A stretch of DNA of 64,000 nt from CAYWXK01 sp964462515 (GTDB lineage Bacteria; Planctomycetota; Phycisphaerae; Sedimentisphaerales; Anaerobacaceae), in NCBI GenBank assembly GCA_964462515.1, contig CAYWXK010000007.1, forward strand, positions 41,590 to 105,589, in the 5' to 3' direction. A program made the translations under genes and the position numbers. Below are positions 33,704 to 42,236 of this stretch, piece by piece; position 1 is the stretch's first letter; each line of letters opens with the position of its first letter. Under the pieces are notes generated by a model that worked only from the letters and a program-made list of their open reading frames with translations, had not been told where the DNA came from and did not search any database.

Positions 33704-33820
33704 ATGTTTAGTTTGTTTAGCCGTCGCCGGCACGGCGACATCGATGATTTGTTTGGTAATTTCTTCAGAGGGCTGGATATGCCGTTTTTTGGCACAGGCT
33801 CTGGCCCGCCACTGCCGTGA
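33704..33820 (+). pseudogene. Short frame resembling a truncated Hsp20 N-terminus
   Basis: An ATG-initiated 38-codon frame reads MFSLFSRRRHGDIDDLFGN then FFRGLDMPFFG. The DxDxLFxxFFRG pattern resembles the N-terminal arm of small heat-shock proteins, but the alpha-crystallin domain is missing and a palindromic repeat follows at once. It could equally be chance coding. Confidence 0.3.
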
Positions 33821-33835
33821 GGCATCCCCTGGTGG

Positions 33836-33905
33836 ACAAGGCACCAAGACGCTAAAGCTTAAACTTTTATTTTTACGCTTTTGTGCCTTTGTGTCTTTGT
33901 GGCTA
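33836..33905. repeat. Dispersed palindromic repeat, second copy
   Basis: GACAAGGCACCAAGACGC and its facing arm GTGCCTTTGTGTCTTTGTGG enclose an AT-rich centre. It belongs to the same family as the element at 3048-3147. Confidence 0.7.
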
Positions 33906-33926
33906 ATTTTTTCTGCCAATTGTGGA

Positions 33927-34853
33927 CTACATCGCGAAGATGCGGTCGATGCGTTTGGCGATGTCCGTTAGATGTGCCTCATCGCCGCCGCTTAATTCTG
34001 CGGTCATATATCCCTCAAAGCCGACTTCATCTAATGCCCGGCACACCTGTGGCCAGTTCACGTCACCATCCAGAAGATTAGTCCACTTGTAGCCGTCACG
34101 TTTGAAGTCTTTGAGGTCAATTTTTACTATGCGTTTGCCGAGCGTGCGGATCCAGTCCTGCGAGTAGCCATAAATAATCACGTTTCCGACATCGAAATAA
34201 GCCCGCACCCAGGGGCTTTCAAACTCATCCACGTATCGTGCGAACTCAAGCGGGCTTAGCAGGAACTTGTTCCAGACATTCTCGATGGCGATGACCACCT
34301 TCATTTCTTCCGCCAGCGGCAGCAATTTGCGGATGTGCTCCTGCGAGCGTTTGTAGGCATCGGCGTAGCGGACGTTCTCATTGACAATTGCAGGTACCAG
34401 AAGCACCGTGCCGGCGCCCATTGCATTGGCGCAGCGAAGTGCGTTTTTCATCCCTTCAAGGCCCTTGTTTATCACTTCAGGGTTGGGGTCGGAGAAGGGT
34501 GCGTGCCAGCCTCCAAAAACCAGGCCGTGTATAGGTACGCTAGCCTCCCGTGCTAGTTTTGCTTGCTCCCGGGCGGCGTCAAGGTCATTTATGGGTTCGC
34601 CGTCGATGCCGTCAAAGCCGCATTTTTTGGCCAGCTTGAACTTCTCGGCATCGGGTATGTTGCCGGGCAGCATTCCGATTTTGAGGGCCTTATACCACTT
34701 TCTGTCCTTTTTCTTCTCCACGGCTGATATGGAGTTGCTTGCCAGGTGCATTCCTGCCATAACTGCGGCGGAGTATTTCAAAAAGCTGCGTCGGCCAATC
34801 CCTCGACTCCGCTCGGGATGGTGAGTCTGTCGAACCATTTGTTTTTTGTCCAT
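33927..34853 (-). CDS. Tat-exported sugar isomerase/epimerase-like TIM-barrel protein
   Basis: A twin-arginine signal (GRRSFLKYSAAVMAGMHLAS, about 21-40) precedes a xylose-isomerase-like (AP endonuclease 2) TIM barrel. Barrel features include KKCGFDGIDGEPI, VVIAIENVW (metal Glu), AYFDVGNVI (Asp), IVKIDLKDF and GYMTAELSGGD (final Glu). Such exported members are common in Planctomycetes and presumably act on sugars in the periplasm; the substrate is unknown. GGAGGA lies six bases before the ATG. Residues 7-19 (RQTHHPERSRGIG) come from a dispersed repeat placed in front of the Tat motif, giving an unusually long n-region. Confidence 0.85.
   Translation of the reverse strand: MDKKQMVRQTHHPERSRGIGRRSFLKYSAAVMAGMHLASNSISAVEKKKDRKWYKALKIGMLPGNIPDAEKFKLAKKCGFDGIDGEPINDLDAAREQAKLAREASVPIHGLVFGGWHAPFSDPNPEVINKGLEGMKNALRCANAMGAGTVLLVPAIVNENVRYADAYKRSQEHIRKLLPLAEEMKVVIAIENVWNKFLLSPLEFARYVDEFESPWVRAYFDVGNVIIYGYSQDWIRTLGKRIVKIDLKDFKRDGYKWTNLLDGDVNWPQVCRALDEVGFEGYMTAELSGGDEAHLTDIAKRIDRIFAM
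34801..34843. repeat. Dispersed repeat encoding an N-terminal extension
   Basis: CCTCGACTCCGCTCGGGATG and GTGAGTCTGTCGAACCATTTG belong to the same family as the 42538-42612 and 55920-55959 elements. It lies in frame at the 5' end of the Tat TIM-barrel gene. Confidence 0.65.
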
Positions 34854-35272
34854 TGCTATTCCTCCAAAAACTTTTCCATAAGGTTAAGAACGGTATCTAA
34901 AGCAGCGCATTCATCTGTTTTTGTCACTACGACACTCGACAGTATATCAGTATGCTTAGGTAAAATCCAATCGAAAAAGACAAATCTGTAAGATGGGGAA
35001 AAGCTCATAAGTAACGGTGAGCCGACAGCTTAAAGTGTGTTCCCGCCTCTTTGGTCCGATAGTTTTTAAGGCCGCTTGAGGCCGAGAATATCTCTTGTTG
35101 TGATTGTTGTTTTATTTTTTTTATAGGCTCGTCCCATAAAAGGGATAAAGTTTTTCGACATTTTTTGCCGAATAAATTATGCGGGCTTTAGTGTCTGTCC
35201 TCGTATTGATAAAGTAGTTTTTCCCGCACGAAAAGGGCAGTTAAAACCGTCATTTTAAGGGTAGCACGAACT
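34854..35272. other. Divergent intergenic region upstream of the parA-like gene
   Basis: No gene is seen in 419 bases. It holds T-rich tracts and a GCTCGTCCCATAAAAGGGAT segment resembling GCGTCCCATAAAGAGTATA upstream of the P-domain gene (36559). The shared CGTCCCATAAA motif could be a regulatory site, but two instances are weak evidence. Confidence 0.35.
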
Positions 35273-36493
35273 ATGAGAACAATAGCGGTCGTTAATCAAA
35301 AAGGCGGTTGTGGCAAGACAACAATATCGATAAATCTGGCAAGCTCTCTCGCTCAATCAGGCCAGAGAGTCTTATTAGTCGATATGGACCCGCAGGCCCA
35401 TTGCGCAATCGGCCTTGCTGTCCCTGAAGAGCAGATAGAGCAGAGCATATACGATGTGCTCATAAGCAGGAGCAGAAACGAGCCAATAAGGCTTACGGAG
35501 ATACTGTGGCAGATTAGCGATAGGTTGGAGCTGGCGCCGGCCAGCATAGACCTATCTGCATTTGAGCAGCAAATGGCCGGCATCCAGGAGCGCGAATGTT
35601 GCCTCAAAGAGGCCCTCGAAGAGGTAAAGAACCAGTACGAGTGTGCAATAATAGATTGTCCTCCCACCATAGGTCTTTTGACTTTTAACGCCCTAAGGGC
35701 GGCTACGGACGTGATTGTCCCTGTCGAGACAGGTTACTTTGCCCTGCACGGCCTCAGTAAGCAGCTCGAGACCCTCAATGTCCTCTGCAAACGGTGCAGC
35801 CAGCACGTTGAGGTCAAAGTCCTGGCAAGTATGTATGACATAAGAACAAAGATGGCCAGGGAAATCCTGGCAGAGCTGCGCAGCCACTTCAGCGATAAAA
35901 TGTTCAAAACTATCGTAAATTTCAATACCAGGCTTAAAGAAGCAGCAAGTTTTGGCCAGCCGATTAGTGAATATGACCCCACAAGCAAGGGCTTCAAGGA
36001 TTTCCGTGCGTTGGCTGAGGAGGTCCTGTCCTCACAGGTCAAGCAGCAGCGCCGCGAATTTGTCAATTCATTGGCCGGCCAGCTCGAATCTATCAGCGCC
36101 ACCGCCAATGAGCTGCTGGAGGCGACAAGGCCCGCTCCCGCTGTAAAGCCGCCGGCAGCCACACAGGCCCAAAAGCCTCAGCCGGTCGATATCAGCGAAA
36201 AGCTCTCAGATTATTATGGTGTCAACCAGATGGGTGATGCAGTGGTATTTGTAACACTATATCCGCGTGCCCAGGCTGTGCAAATCGCCGGCGACTTCAA
36301 CAATTGGCAGCCGACCGCGACTCCACTGGAAAAAGTCGGCACCAGCGGCGTCTGGCAGACGAAAATGAAGCTGCCGCCCGGCAAGTATCGGTATCGGCTG
36401 GTTGTTGACGGCCAGTGGCAGCAAGACCCATACAACGAAATAACCGAGCTAAATCCGTTTGGCGAACTCAACTCGGTCGTTGAGGTAAAATAA
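35273..36493 (+). CDS. ParA-family ATPase fused to a C-terminal glycogen-binding (CBM48/AMPK-beta-like) domain
   Basis: Residues 1 to about 250 form a ParA/Soj ATPase with the deviant Walker A motif KGGCGKTT (10-17), VDMDPQAHCAIGL and IDCPPTIGLLTFNALRA. ParA proteins partition DNA or position large protein complexes. A Pro/Ala-rich linker (about 275-305) leads to a carbohydrate-binding module (about 318-406). The module keeps the sugar-contact pattern: GDFNNWQP, VWQTKMKLPPGKYRYRLVVDG, W, DPYNE and the final NSVVEV. No parB or parS-like gene is adjacent. The combination suggests an ATPase that positions glycogen or another glucan, or one sensing it; this is inference. Confidence 0.9.
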   Translation: MRTIAVVNQKGGCGKTTISINLASSLAQSGQRVLLVDMDPQAHCAIGLAVPEEQIEQSIYDVLISRSRNEPIRLTEILWQISDRLELAPASIDLSAFEQQMAGIQERECCLKEALEEVKNQYECAIIDCPPTIGLLTFNALRAATDVIVPVETGYFALHGLSKQLETLNVLCKRCSQHVEVKVLASMYDIRTKMAREILAELRSHFSDKMFKTIVNFNTRLKEAASFGQPISEYDPTSKGFKDFRALAEEVLSSQVKQQRREFVNSLAGQLESISATANELLEATRPAPAVKPPAATQAQKPQPVDISEKLSDYYGVNQMGDAVVFVTLYPRAQAVQIAGDFNNWQPTATPLEKVGTSGVWQTKMKLPPGKYRYRLVVDGQWQQDPYNEITELNPFGELNSVVEVK

Positions 36494-36527
36494 CATCTCT
36501 ATTTCTCATCTTGGGTGCTCTTGACAG

Positions 36528-36579
36528 GGTAAAAAAATTTATTTTTTTCTTTTTACCAGCGTCCCATAAAGAGTATAAT
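36528..36579 (+). promoter_or_regulatory. Promoter and small inverted repeat before the P-domain gene
   Basis: TTTACC (36552-36557), a 16-base spacer and a perfect TATAAT (36574-36579) form a plausible promoter. The -35 overlaps the right arm of an inverted repeat GGTAAAAA ... TTTTTACC (36528-36535 and 36550-36557), which could be an operator or a weak terminator of the parA-like gene. Confidence 0.5.
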
Positions 36580-36656
36580 TTCCATACTACAAGCAAGTTC
36601 GACCAGTTCGCAATTTTTTGGCCCGCCGCCGGCAGGGTGCTTTTGGGTGGTTCAGG

Positions 36657-37262
36657 ATGGACGTTGGCAAAAGACAACGGATTGTCGCAATTCTTGCACT
36701 CACAATGTGCCTTAATTTTGTTGCTTATGCCGAGCCGGTCTATATTTACGGCGGCGACTTCAATCTACGGATTCCCGCTGACCCGCAGAATACAAAGGGG
36801 TGGATGGACGATGCGATTATTGACATACCCGACCATTTTACCGTTTGCGACCTCGAGGTCTCCATCAATGTGACCCACAGTCACGTATTTGATTTGCAGC
36901 TTTATCTGAAAAGCCCCACGGGGACTCGGCTGTGCTTGAATATGTATGACCTTAATGAGTTTTTTGATGGCGAAAATTATACGCAGACGATTTTTGATGA
37001 TGAAGCCCAGCTTTCGATTGAGCAAGGCCAGCCGCCTTTTACTGGAAGGTTCAGGCCCGTATCCGGCACCCTCTTATCGGTTCTTGATGGCCAGGATACT
37101 TATGGCCCCTGGCGATTGCAGATTTACGATGCCTATTACGCCGACACCGGCACTTTAGACCGCTTCGAGCTTATAATTACAATCCCCGAACCAGCCACTA
37201 TAGTGCTCGTGATCCTCGCCACAAGACTTGTTAGTTTATTTAGACGTAACAGAGTACGGTAA
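36657..37262 (+). CDS. Secreted P-domain protein with PEP-CTERM anchor
   Basis: The product (201 residues from this ATG) has a signal peptide (RIVAILALTMCLNFVAYA). A proprotein-convertase P-domain jelly roll (about 25-170) follows, with VSINVTHSHVFDLQLYLKSPTGT and GPWRLQIYDAYYADTGTLDRFEL. The C-terminal sorting signal is IPEPATIVLVILATRLVSLFRRNR. P-domains usually accompany subtilases; here the domain stands alone, as in many planctomycete surface proteins. The frame extends upstream only to a TTG, so the ATG is preferred. It lies 163 bases after the parA-like gene with its own promoter. Confidence 0.82.
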   Translation: MDVGKRQRIVAILALTMCLNFVAYAEPVYIYGGDFNLRIPADPQNTKGWMDDAIIDIPDHFTVCDLEVSINVTHSHVFDLQLYLKSPTGTRLCLNMYDLNEFFDGENYTQTIFDDEAQLSIEQGQPPFTGRFRPVSGTLLSVLDGQDTYGPWRLQIYDAYYADTGTLDRFELIITIPEPATIVLVILATRLVSLFRRNRVR

Positions 37263-37409
37263 GAGTATCAAACGTGAAACCTTCGATACTTAAACAAGTT
37301 GGCATTCCACTTATTTTGGTTTTGGGCATACCATTTGATATTGCAGGCAGCGCACCATTGTTTTCTGTTTCTTGAGGAGGCTATTTATTCTAACGCAGAA
37401 TCTTTTCGA

Positions 37410-37937
37410 TTATTTTTTCTGCTGGGATTTTTTGAAGACGGCCAGTTTGGTGCGGAGGTTTTTGTTGGATAGGGCGAGGATTTGGACGGCCAAAATGGCA
37501 GCGTTTTTGACGCCTGCTTTTCCGATAGCCACCGTTGCCACCGGCACGCCGGGCGGCATCTGGATTGTGCTAAGTAAGGCATCGATTCCTTCCAGGCCGC
37601 TCCTTGAAATCAACGGCACGCCGATGACCGGCAGGGTTGTTCTCGCTGCCAGGGCTCCGGCTAAATGAGCAGCCATTCCAGCAGCGGCTATGATGACTTT
37701 TATGCCCTTTTTGGCAGCATTTGTAGCAAATTCGGCGGCGATTTTGGGGGTGCGATGGGCTGAGATTGTCCGAACAATCGGCTCAATACCAAAGAACCGA
37801 AGCTGTTCGATGCAGCTTTGCATTGATTCCATGTCGCTGTCCGATCCCATCACAACCGCTACCGGTGATGTTTTTTTGATACCATTTGTTTTTTCTTTAC
37901 AAATAGGTACAATATTTCGCAGTGGTCTGTAACACAT
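37410..37937 (-). CDS. purE: N5-carboxyaminoimidazole ribonucleotide mutase
   Basis: Class I PurE moves the carboxyl group of N5-CAIR to give CAIR in purine synthesis. VAVVMGSDSDMESM (about 26-39), SAHRTP (active-site His), AAAGMAAHLAGALAA and PVIGVPL are conserved. The length of 175 residues includes a 24-residue N-terminal extension. purK is not adjacent. Confidence 0.95.
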   Translation of the reverse strand: MCYRPLRNIVPICKEKTNGIKKTSPVAVVMGSDSDMESMQSCIEQLRFFGIEPIVRTISAHRTPKIAAEFATNAAKKGIKVIIAAAGMAAHLAGALAARTTLPVIGVPLISRSGLEGIDALLSTIQMPPGVPVATVAIGKAGVKNAAILAVQILALSNKNLRTKLAVFKKSQQKK

Positions 37938-37947
37938 GATTTTGTAT

Positions 37948-38053
37948 GGTTGTCATTGCGAGGCCTGATAAGGCCGTGGCAATCTCAATTGTCAAAAGAA
38001 CCGAGATTGCTTCTCGTCCGCCGTTGTTTGGCGGACTCCTCGCAATGACAACC
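37948..38053. repeat. Dispersed palindromic repeat with GTTGTCATTGCGAGG arms
   Basis: GGTTGTCATTGCGAGG at 37948-37963 and CCTCGCAATGACAACC at 38038-38053 are perfect complements. They enclose a second nested pair (GCAATCTC...GAGATTGC). This type of TGTCATTGCGAGG element is widespread in bacterial genomes. It abuts the left end of a PilM-like relic. Confidence 0.8.
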
Positions 38054-38060
38054 CCTCGAT

Positions 38061-38381
38061 TCACAAGTAACGGAGCACTATGTCGAATTTGGTCCCATTG
38101 GAGACCTTTCAGATTTGTCCGTCCCTGTGCCTGATGGAGTAATAAAAGACAGCAGTATTGAAAACGCAACGGCTCTGACTAAGGCAATAAAGCAACTGAC
38201 TACGAGAAATAAAATACGGGCAAGCCAAGCTGCAATGTCGTTGGTTGTAAAACCTGTGTTCGTTCAAATCATGGATATGCCCAAGCAAGTTCCAACAAAT
38301 ACGGGGGGCAAAAAGTTCTGTGAAGTAAATAACAACCACTTAGCCTGTCGAGGGAGCATGATGGTTTGTTCTGTAATGTGA
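38061..38381 (+). pseudogene. PilM-like gene relic (type IV pilus assembly ATPase fragment)
   Basis: The open frame reads EHYVEFGPIGDLSDLSVPVP, then DGVIKD, ATALTKAIKQLTTRNKIRA and VKPVFVQIMDMPKQVPTN. This resembles the middle of PilM-like proteins, where a basic helix is followed by a strand ending in a DMP/ELP motif. The similarity fades after PTNTGG (KKFCEVNNNHLACRG could be a degraded EVKxYxxxSG segment). There is no start signal, the left side is cut by the 37948-38053 repeat, and no other pilus gene is adjacent. Identification is tentative. Confidence 0.4.
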
Positions 38382-38498
38382 TTCCCTCCTTTAATTGGAG
38401 CACCCCCTCAAACAAACGAACATCATTTTCAAGGGTGCTCGTTAATTCACACTGGCACAACTTTGGGAGGAGGAAGTCACTTCCGGCAAAAAATTTTC

Positions 38499-40550
38499 TC
38501 ACTTTGTTTCCGAAATGGATACATCATCGGCGTAAAGGTAATTTGCATCGAGCGCCCACCATTGCAGGAAATGCGTTCCGATATCAACGTTATTGCTTTC
38601 CGCTGTGAATCGCAGGCTAATTTCTCGCCAAAGGTTTTCTGTTGCGAACCATTGTGTAGCCTTTGCCTGCGCGACGGTGTCAATCGAGTTCAGCAAGCCC
38701 CTGTCCTCAGTATCAACCACCAGCCGGATTCGACTATCACGGCCCCATCCACTGCCCCGGTCGCCGGTAATAATCCAAGCCTTTAACACATAAGTGTGCC
38801 CCGGCCTGGTTGCGATGCGCTGGTGGATGACCTCTTGCTTCCAGTCCTCTCGAGGAATTAAAGGATTTGGGTCTTCTTCTGCGACGTGACTTAAGCCATA
38901 CATCCGCCGGCCCGAATGCGGCTTATATCCATCACGGTTGGAGACTGTTTCTCCAAAAGGGCCATTTCCAATGGGACACTCTCCCGTTGCTTGCTCATAC
39001 TTTTTAGGTTTGGCAGACGAGCATCGGCTCCAGCCCTTCAGGCCATCCTCAAAGCTCCCATTTACAAGTGGAATACCATTTTGGTCAGGCGTGCGAAGCG
39101 GCATCACCGGCTCCGGCAATATAAAAAGCGGTTCATCTTTGCTTTTTGGCTTTGTCATAAAGTTTTCCACAGGCCCATAGGCCCGTCTTGTTCCCTGCTT
39201 TTGTGTGAAAGATGTCACACGGTAGTAGCACACAGTAGCCGGGCTAAGCCCGCTTAGCGTTAGCGAGTGCTCTTTCGCAGGCTCCCTATTTGCCCAGGCG
39301 CTTTTTGCGAGCAGAACATCGCTGCCATAAAACACAATTCCATCCGCAGCCGTTCCGGTTTCCCAATTGATTGCTGCGCTGGTTTCTGTGACGTTTGTTG
39401 CCTTTACGTTGTAAGGAAACGTAATCCCGCCTGGCTCGACTTCGCCTATGATTTCAAATAATTGGTCGAAATCCCCAATCTCTTTGCCATCACGATATGC
39501 CCTGCCATCTGGATAGACATCCGCAGATAAGTAGGAATAAAAAGGCTTGCCGTCCTGCCGTTGATACTCGAAATAATACTTGGCCCCTCGTTCTAAAATA
39601 ACTTCATCGGGGAATAAATAAACAGACGAGCCCCAGTCACTGACCATACGTGCGGTCTTTTTTGCCAGCACTTTTCCACCGGCTTTGCCTTGGTAAATAG
39701 TGTAGATGAAGTCGGCTATTCCACCACCGAATCCGCAATTTGCATAAAGGACAAGGATATTTCCACCGTTTTTTGCGATGAAGCTTTGGCCTGCGAGTTT
39801 ACATAGGCCCGAACCAGGTCCTTCTTTTATAAAGTGCTGGTCAACCTTAGCTGCTGCAATCTGGACAAAGCCAGCTTTAGTTTCCAAGATGCTGATACCC
39901 AGGTCGCTTTCTGGGTGTGGCACGCCGTCATAATAGGCCAGGCCGCCCGAATATACATCCGGCCCCTTCGGCATACCAATGCACCAGGACTGTTGTTCCA
40001 CACCGGCTATCTCAAGGTAGTAAGTTTGCCCGGGAATTGTTGGGACACCATTACCATTTATTCGCACTGAGGCAAACCACGCCTGTTTGTCCTGGGTGGT
40101 GAACTCACCCAGCAGCCTGCCATCGGGCCCTACCTCTCGCAAGGAAAGTTGCAGTCTGGTGGAACCCTGTGGCATCCAGAAGCTAACACCTTCAAAAGCA
40201 GTCCCCGTAGCTGTGTAAGACTGGCCGAAACGCAAATGCGCAGGTGTCCACATTTCGCTGTCCATCTCAATCGAAGGGTCATCAGAATGATTTATGTATG
40301 TTGTCTGACCTGCGCGAACCAGAACACACGGTGCCAGACGTCCACCACAGCTCACCATATATTCACCCGGCGCAAGCGAGAACTCGAAGCCGCCATCCAC
40401 GCCGGTAACAGCCCACGCCTCCAGACCGTTTTCTCGTGAGTACACCACTGCCTCCCGCTCATTGCCGCCGGTATTGCCCGCCAGCTTGCCTTTTTCATTC
40501 GTAGAGCAGCTTATAGTAACAATCCACAGTGTCAGCAGCACGGTACTCAT
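38499..40550 (-). CDS. Surface lipoprotein with carboxypeptidase-regulatory-like, fibronectin III and carbohydrate-binding-like domains
   Basis: A 683-residue exported protein with signal VLLTLWIVTISC (lipobox TISC). An N-terminal Cna-B/CarboxypepD_reg-like region (VTGVDGGFEFSLAPGEYMVS) is followed by jelly-roll repeats with a PGQTYYLEI / RGAKYYFEYQR motif. A fibronectin type III domain (about 385-465, KATNVTETSAAINWETG ... LSPATVCYYRV) and a C-terminal CBM4/9-like domain (about 505-684, VNGSFEDGLKGWSR ... GHTYVLKAWI ... LRFTAES) complete it. The function is probably glycan or surface binding. The ATG at 40550 has GGAGGAT ten bases upstream; the frame opens at a TTG one codon earlier. It lies immediately behind a paralogue. 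Confidence 0.75.
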   Translation of the reverse strand: MSTVLLTLWIVTISCSTNEKGKLAGNTGGNEREAVVYSRENGLEAWAVTGVDGGFEFSLAPGEYMVSCGGRLAPCVLVRAGQTTYINHSDDPSIEMDSEMWTPAHLRFGQSYTATGTAFEGVSFWMPQGSTRLQLSLREVGPDGRLLGEFTTQDKQAWFASVRINGNGVPTIPGQTYYLEIAGVEQQSWCIGMPKGPDVYSGGLAYYDGVPHPESDLGISILETKAGFVQIAAAKVDQHFIKEGPGSGLCKLAGQSFIAKNGGNILVLYANCGFGGGIADFIYTIYQGKAGGKVLAKKTARMVSDWGSSVYLFPDEVILERGAKYYFEYQRQDGKPFYSYLSADVYPDGRAYRDGKEIGDFDQLFEIIGEVEPGGITFPYNVKATNVTETSAAINWETGTAADGIVFYGSDVLLAKSAWANREPAKEHSLTLSGLSPATVCYYRVTSFTQKQGTRRAYGPVENFMTKPKSKDEPLFILPEPVMPLRTPDQNGIPLVNGSFEDGLKGWSRCSSAKPKKYEQATGECPIGNGPFGETVSNRDGYKPHSGRRMYGLSHVAEEDPNPLIPREDWKQEVIHQRIATRPGHTYVLKAWIITGDRGSGWGRDSRIRLVVDTEDRGLLNSIDTVAQAKATQWFATENLWREISLRFTAESNNVDIGTHFLQWWALDANYLYADDVSISETK

Positions 40551-40556
40551 CAACTG

Positions 40557-41249
40557 TTAATCCTCCATCAACTGGTCCAGATGAGCCCCATCCACATACA
40601 GGTTGCACACATCCAGACCCCACCGTTGCTCGAATTCAAATCCTACGGTAATGACACTCGACTTTGCTGAGAACTCCACACTTCCTCTGCACCATTTACC
40701 TTCGGTCGCATACCACTGGGAGCTTTCCATTGTCGTATTACCGAATTGCCCCCGTCCCATGGTATCAACCACGAGTCTTATCCTCTGGTCACTCGACCTT
40801 CCGCCCCGATGGTCTGTATAAACCGAGCCGGAGAAACAGCAGCGTTTTGCCGGTGTAACCTTTACATTCTGAAAAATGATTGTTCGAGAATTCTCACCTC
40901 TGTTTCTGCTGGTCCAGCCGAACATTACCTTTCCCCAGGCTGGAATGATTCCCTCTTCACAGCCCACAGCAGAACCTATCTCGTTGGTTCTTGACCATCC
41001 ATAAGTATCTTTCTCGAAGGAGGCGTTGACGAGATTGATGGTCTTGACAGAATTAAAGTGACTTAACAGCTCGGCCTGGGCCTGCTCACTTAAAGAGCCA
41101 CATACCCAGCCAGCCAAATCATAGCGGTTGTCCTTTACCCCATCGTTAAAAACTGTGCCCCGAGCATAAGGGTCGCTTTCTTCAAAAGAGTAAAATCGAC
41201 TTCCATCAAAACTCTCTATATGCAAGTAGTACTTTCTGCCCGGTGTCAC
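40557..41249 (-). pseudogene. Downstream half of an interrupted paralogue of the adjacent surface lipoprotein
   Basis: This frame continues the reading frame of the gene at 41265-42236 after a single TAG and five codons. It begins within a PGRKYYLHIES unit and ends with a CBM4/9-like domain (VNASFEKDTYGWSR ... GRSSDQRIRLVVDTMGRGQF ... VEFSAKSS). That domain is clearly paralogous to the C-terminus of the 38499-40550 protein. It has no start region of its own (GTG without a ribosome binding site). It is best read as the 3' part of one broken gene spanning 40557-42236. Confidence 0.65.
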
Positions 41250-41264
41250 GACAACCTCGCCAGG

Positions 41265-42236
41265 CTACCAGGCTGCTGACGCTTCATGTTCGATAGATGT
41301 CCCTTTGCTTGGGCCAATTTGCTTACCCTTCGGCCCATCCTTATGAATACTGAAGCGCACATAAGATGCCTGTGGTGTCGCACGCTCTAAACAGGCCGAA
41401 GCAAAGATAATATCATTGCTGCGAGCAGTAAAGGTCTGCCCAACTGCTCGCACAAAAATGGCACGCCTACCTGCGGCTACAGCATAGCTTACACTAAGGT
41501 TATCATTTTCTTCGCCGAGCATAAAACCAAGGTCGGAAAGAGGTCTGGCCTCACTGCCGAAATATGCCTGTCCGAGAGGATATACGTTACCACGACCAGC
41601 CATCGCTGGTATCCAGGTCATTGCTTTATCTGCGCTGAGCTTGAGTGTGTATGCTTTTCCGGGAGTTGTTGGAATCTCCCCGCCGCTCCAGAATACCGCA
41701 GCATCGTCTTCTCCGCCAAAGGGAATCGTCCTCCTGCTCGGGCCTATTGGCTTTCCAGTGATTCCTTCTCCTTCCAACACCTGCACGTGCACCGCTCGCT
41801 CCGGACCATAACCCTTCAACACGAGGTTCGTTATTCCGAGGCCGGTTGCCCGGAAACTCTGGTAAAACACCGGATATGGCTGCACCCAGGAATCCCCTTC
41901 CACCTCAACCGATGGCCCGAGGCGGAAATCGACCTGTGCCTGTCCCACCGGCGCTACTGTAACAGACACAACTTGCGGGCGGGAGCTTCTGCTCGCCCCT
42001 ACAAACACTGAATATAGCCCCCCGGAGAGGTCGTCTATCCTGAACCTGCCATCTTGCTCAGAGATAACAGACGTGCAAAAGGCTCGACCTTCAGGGCAAG
42101 CCTTCACCACTACACCGCTCAGTGAAGCCGCCGTCTCACGTTTGGCTACAGAACCCGTGATTGCCCCACCTTGAGCGGCTGAACAAACAAAGAAACCCAA
42201 AAGAAAAACCAAAATACCTTTTTTAGCTAAATGCAC
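41265..42236 (-). CDS. N-terminal half of an exported regulatory-like/jelly-roll surface protein, ended by an in-frame TAG
   Basis: It has a signal peptide (ILVFLLGFFVCSAAQGG), a CarboxypepD_reg-like domain (VSGVV-type GVVVKACPEG ... DGRFRIDDLSGGLYSVFVG) and two jelly-roll units. The first unit closes FWSGGEIPTTPGKAYTLKL. The second would close AW(TAG)PGEVVVTPGRKYYLHI. The stop therefore sits where the first unit has Ser, which a TCG to TAG change would explain. The frame downstream stays open for 230 codons. The start is a GTG with GGTGG upstream. A truncated 323-residue product may still be exported. Confidence 0.65.
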   Translation of the reverse strand: MHLAKKGILVFLLGFFVCSAAQGGAITGSVAKRETAASLSGVVVKACPEGRAFCTSVISEQDGRFRIDDLSGGLYSVFVGASRSSRPQVVSVTVAPVGQAQVDFRLGPSVEVEGDSWVQPYPVFYQSFRATGLGITNLVLKGYGPERAVHVQVLEGEGITGKPIGPSRRTIPFGGEDDAAVFWSGGEIPTTPGKAYTLKLSADKAMTWIPAMAGRGNVYPLGQAYFGSEARPLSDLGFMLGEENDNLSVSYAVAAGRRAIFVRAVGQTFTARSNDIIFASACLERATPQASYVRFSIHKDGPKGKQIGPSKGTSIEHEASAAW

